A DNA stretch of 64,000 nucleotides, taken from assembly GCA_015059945.1 (NCBI GenBank), contig SUZJ01000006.1, positions 62,001 through 126,000 on the forward strand. Reading direction: 5' to 3'. This DNA comes from Rikenellaceae bacterium (GTDB taxonomy: Bacteria > Bacteroidota > Bacteroidia > Bacteroidales > Rikenellaceae). The notes below the pieces were generated by a model. That model worked only from the letters and a program-made list of their open reading frames with translations. It did not search any database and was not told the DNA's origin. The stretch's first letter is position 1. The number at the start of each line of letters is the position of its first letter. Below, piece by piece: positions 62,590 through 64,000 of the stretch. The position numbers and the translations under genes are program-made.

Positions 62590-64000
62590 ATGGCTGAAAC
62601 TACTAATTTGAATCCCGAAGAGGAGCAGGTGTTCGATCCACTGGATATGAACAACTATAAGGTCGAGAAGCTGCCCAAGATGGAGAAGAGCGGCTTTGAG
62701 AAGTGGATGGCACGACTGGGTGGCCCACTGGCTATATTGGTCTTTGTGCTTATCTATTGGGTGCTCGACATCCCATTCTTGAACGATATTACCGAGGAGA
62801 GCCTGACGGGCGCCAAGGCCATAAAGAGGCTTGGCGAGGTTGGCTTGGCCGACTTTATCCGCAGCAACTACGCTATGCTGGCAATCTTTGCAGCGGCTAT
62901 TGTGCTGTGGGTTAGCGAGGCTATTCCCAACTACCTCACCTCGCTAATGCTCATTCTGGGCGTGGTGCTGATGAACGTAATGCCCCAGAAGGAGGCCTTT
63001 GCACAGTTGGGCCATCCCGTTATGTGGCTCAATATCTTGTCGTTTGTGCTGGCAAGTATGCTGGTTAAAACCCGCGTGGCTAAGAGGTTTGCGCTCTGGT
63101 TTGTGCTCAGGTTTGGCAAGAATGCAAGTGGTATTTTCTTTAGCTTCATAATTATCAACCTGGTGCTGTCGATGTTTATCTCGGCCACTACGGTTAAGGC
63201 TACCATCCTGCTGCCAATCTTTATGGTTGTGGCTGCAATCTATGGCGCAAGCAATGGCGAGCGTAACAACTTTGGCCGTAACTTGGTGCTGCAAAACTTG
63301 TTCCAGGTGAATATCGGTGCTAGTGGCTTTATGACCGGTTCGGGTGCCAACCTGCTGGCTGTGTCGATTATCGCAGGTGCAGTGGGTGGTTATAGCATCT
63401 CTTATTCCGACTGGCTGTCTGCAGCTCTGCCTCTGGCTCTGCTGCTGCTCTTCTTGGGCTGGTTTGTGGGTGTGAAGGTTATCTTCCCCCTGAAAAAAGA
63501 GGAGCAGAAACCCCAGATTGAGGGTGGTATGGAGCGCCTGCGCCAAGAGCTCAAAGCTATGGGCAAGGTGTCGTTCGACGAGATTAAGGCGGTGCTGGTG
63601 TTTGTGGGCGTACTGCTGCTGTGGGTTACCAAGAACTGGCACGGAATAGACGAAACCACCGTTGCATTTATCGGTGCTGTGGTGGCGCTGATGCCCGGCA
63701 TTGGCATTGTTAAGTGGAACGATGTGGATATCCCTTGGCACCTGATGCTCTTCTCGGCTGGTGCTTATGTGCTTGGCTCGGGACTGAATGCTACCGACCT
63801 GCACGTTACACTGGTAGATACCGTATTTGATAGTCTGGGCATTACCGATAACACCCCCTACTGGGTGCTCTATATTGTGCTTACGGGCTTGATGCTGCTG
63901 AGTGCGCTGCTCTTTTCGAGCAAGAATATGCGTACTATGATATTTGTGCCTATTGCTATTGCTACGGCCCAGAGGTTTGGCTACCCGATTATGAGCCTTG
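62590..64000 (+). CDS. SLC13/DASS-family anion permease (3' end beyond window)
   Basis: The first 470 codons are present and no stop is reached. A ~45-residue cytoplasmic N-terminus (MAETTNLNPEEEQVFDPLDM) precedes about ten membrane segments. Family text includes LWVSEAIPNYLTSLMLILGV, the SATTVKATILLPIFMV Ser-rich loop, ASGFMTGSGANLLAVSII, PWHLMLFSAGAYVLGSGL and SSKNMRTMIFVPIAI. SLC13-type carriers move dicarboxylates, citrate, sulfate or, in some eukaryotic relatives, phosphate with Na+. The substrate here is open; the cluster context makes a phosphate-linked anion worth testing. Confidence 0.88.
   Translation, partial: MAETTNLNPEEEQVFDPLDMNNYKVEKLPKMEKSGFEKWMARLGGPLAILVFVLIYWVLDIPFLNDITEESLTGAKAIKRLGEVGLADFIRSNYAMLAIFAAAIVLWVSEAIPNYLTSLMLILGVVLMNVMPQKEAFAQLGHPVMWLNILSFVLASMLVKTRVAKRFALWFVLRFGKNASGIFFSFIIINLVLSMFISATTVKATILLPIFMVVAAIYGASNGERNNFGRNLVLQNLFQVNIGASGFMTGSGANLLAVSIIAGAVGGYSISYSDWLSAALPLALLLLFLGWFVGVKVIFPLKKEEQKPQIEGGMERLRQELKAMGKVSFDEIKAVLVFVGVLLLWVTKNWHGIDETTVAFIGAVVALMPGIGIVKWNDVDIPWHLMLFSAGAYVLGSGLNATDLHVTLVDTVFDSLGITDNTPYWVLYIVLTGLMLLSALLFSSKNMRTMIFVPIAIATAQRFGYPIMSL

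Overview
The window looks like chromosome of a Bacteroidales bacterium, probably Rikenellaceae/Alistipes-like (inference). The evidence is a RagA/SusC–RagB/SusD operon, many cysteine-anchored surface lipoproteins (Omp28, BACON, DUF4988, DUF4458, DUF4919 and lipocalin-like types), two Skp genes behind bamA, Bacteroidetes-type promoters (TAnnTTTG at -7), and start codons with little or no Shine-Dalgarno. The codons are mostly G/C-ending. I see no insertion sequence, prophage, integrase, CRISPR array or rRNA operon.

Layout. 1-7253: four secreted lipoproteins on +. 7386-14795: phosphoglycolate-phosphatase-like HAD protein, M20 dipeptidase (-), nucleoside phosphorylase, a CAT-anticodon tRNA, dnaN, a DnaQ-like exonuclease and a LysM/periplasmic-binding-protein fusion. 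14881-17307: HAD phosphatase (-) divergent from rex, an FAD synthetase and a thioesterase. 17639-33088 (-): a nine-gene operon with a SusC/SusD pair, four surface lipoproteins (two with leucine-rich repeats), a subtilisin-like lipoprotein, a DUF1573 protein and a lipocalin-like lipoprotein. 33265-37117: Fe-type superoxide dismutase (-), a secreted alpha/beta hydrolase, and a NagB-like/PIG-L fusion. 37194-48330 (-): a hypothetical gene, a TolC/HlyD/two-permease export operon, then uppS-bamA-skp-skp, and nadK. 48400-56430: pdxJ-cca, a small acidic protein (-), ligA, dapA, DUF4919 and a C11 peptidase. 56579-64000: a phosphate-themed cluster.

The phosphate-themed cluster is the most unusual part. 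A PhoU-like DUF47 gene is followed by a protein whose membrane half resembles a PiT phosphate permease that has lost its signature Asn/Asp residues and is joined to a coiled coil and a LuxR-type DNA-binding domain. After it come an OprP-like phosphate porin, a lamin-tail lipoprotein, two CYTH-type proteins and an SLC13-type anion permease that runs off the edge. A perfect 8-2-8 palindrome overlaps the cluster's promoter. I infer a phosphate-sensing membrane-bound regulator with its own regulon.

A second signal is structural. All five convergent gene junctions in the window combine an intrinsic terminator with short-period (7- or 9-nt) tandem repeats, often touching a stop codon. Other points worth a look are the peptide-scavenging-like SusCD/LRR/subtilisin operon, the NagB domain with replaced catalytic residues, a terminal clamp-binding-like QGSLF on LigA, and a tRNA with an unorthodox T-arm.
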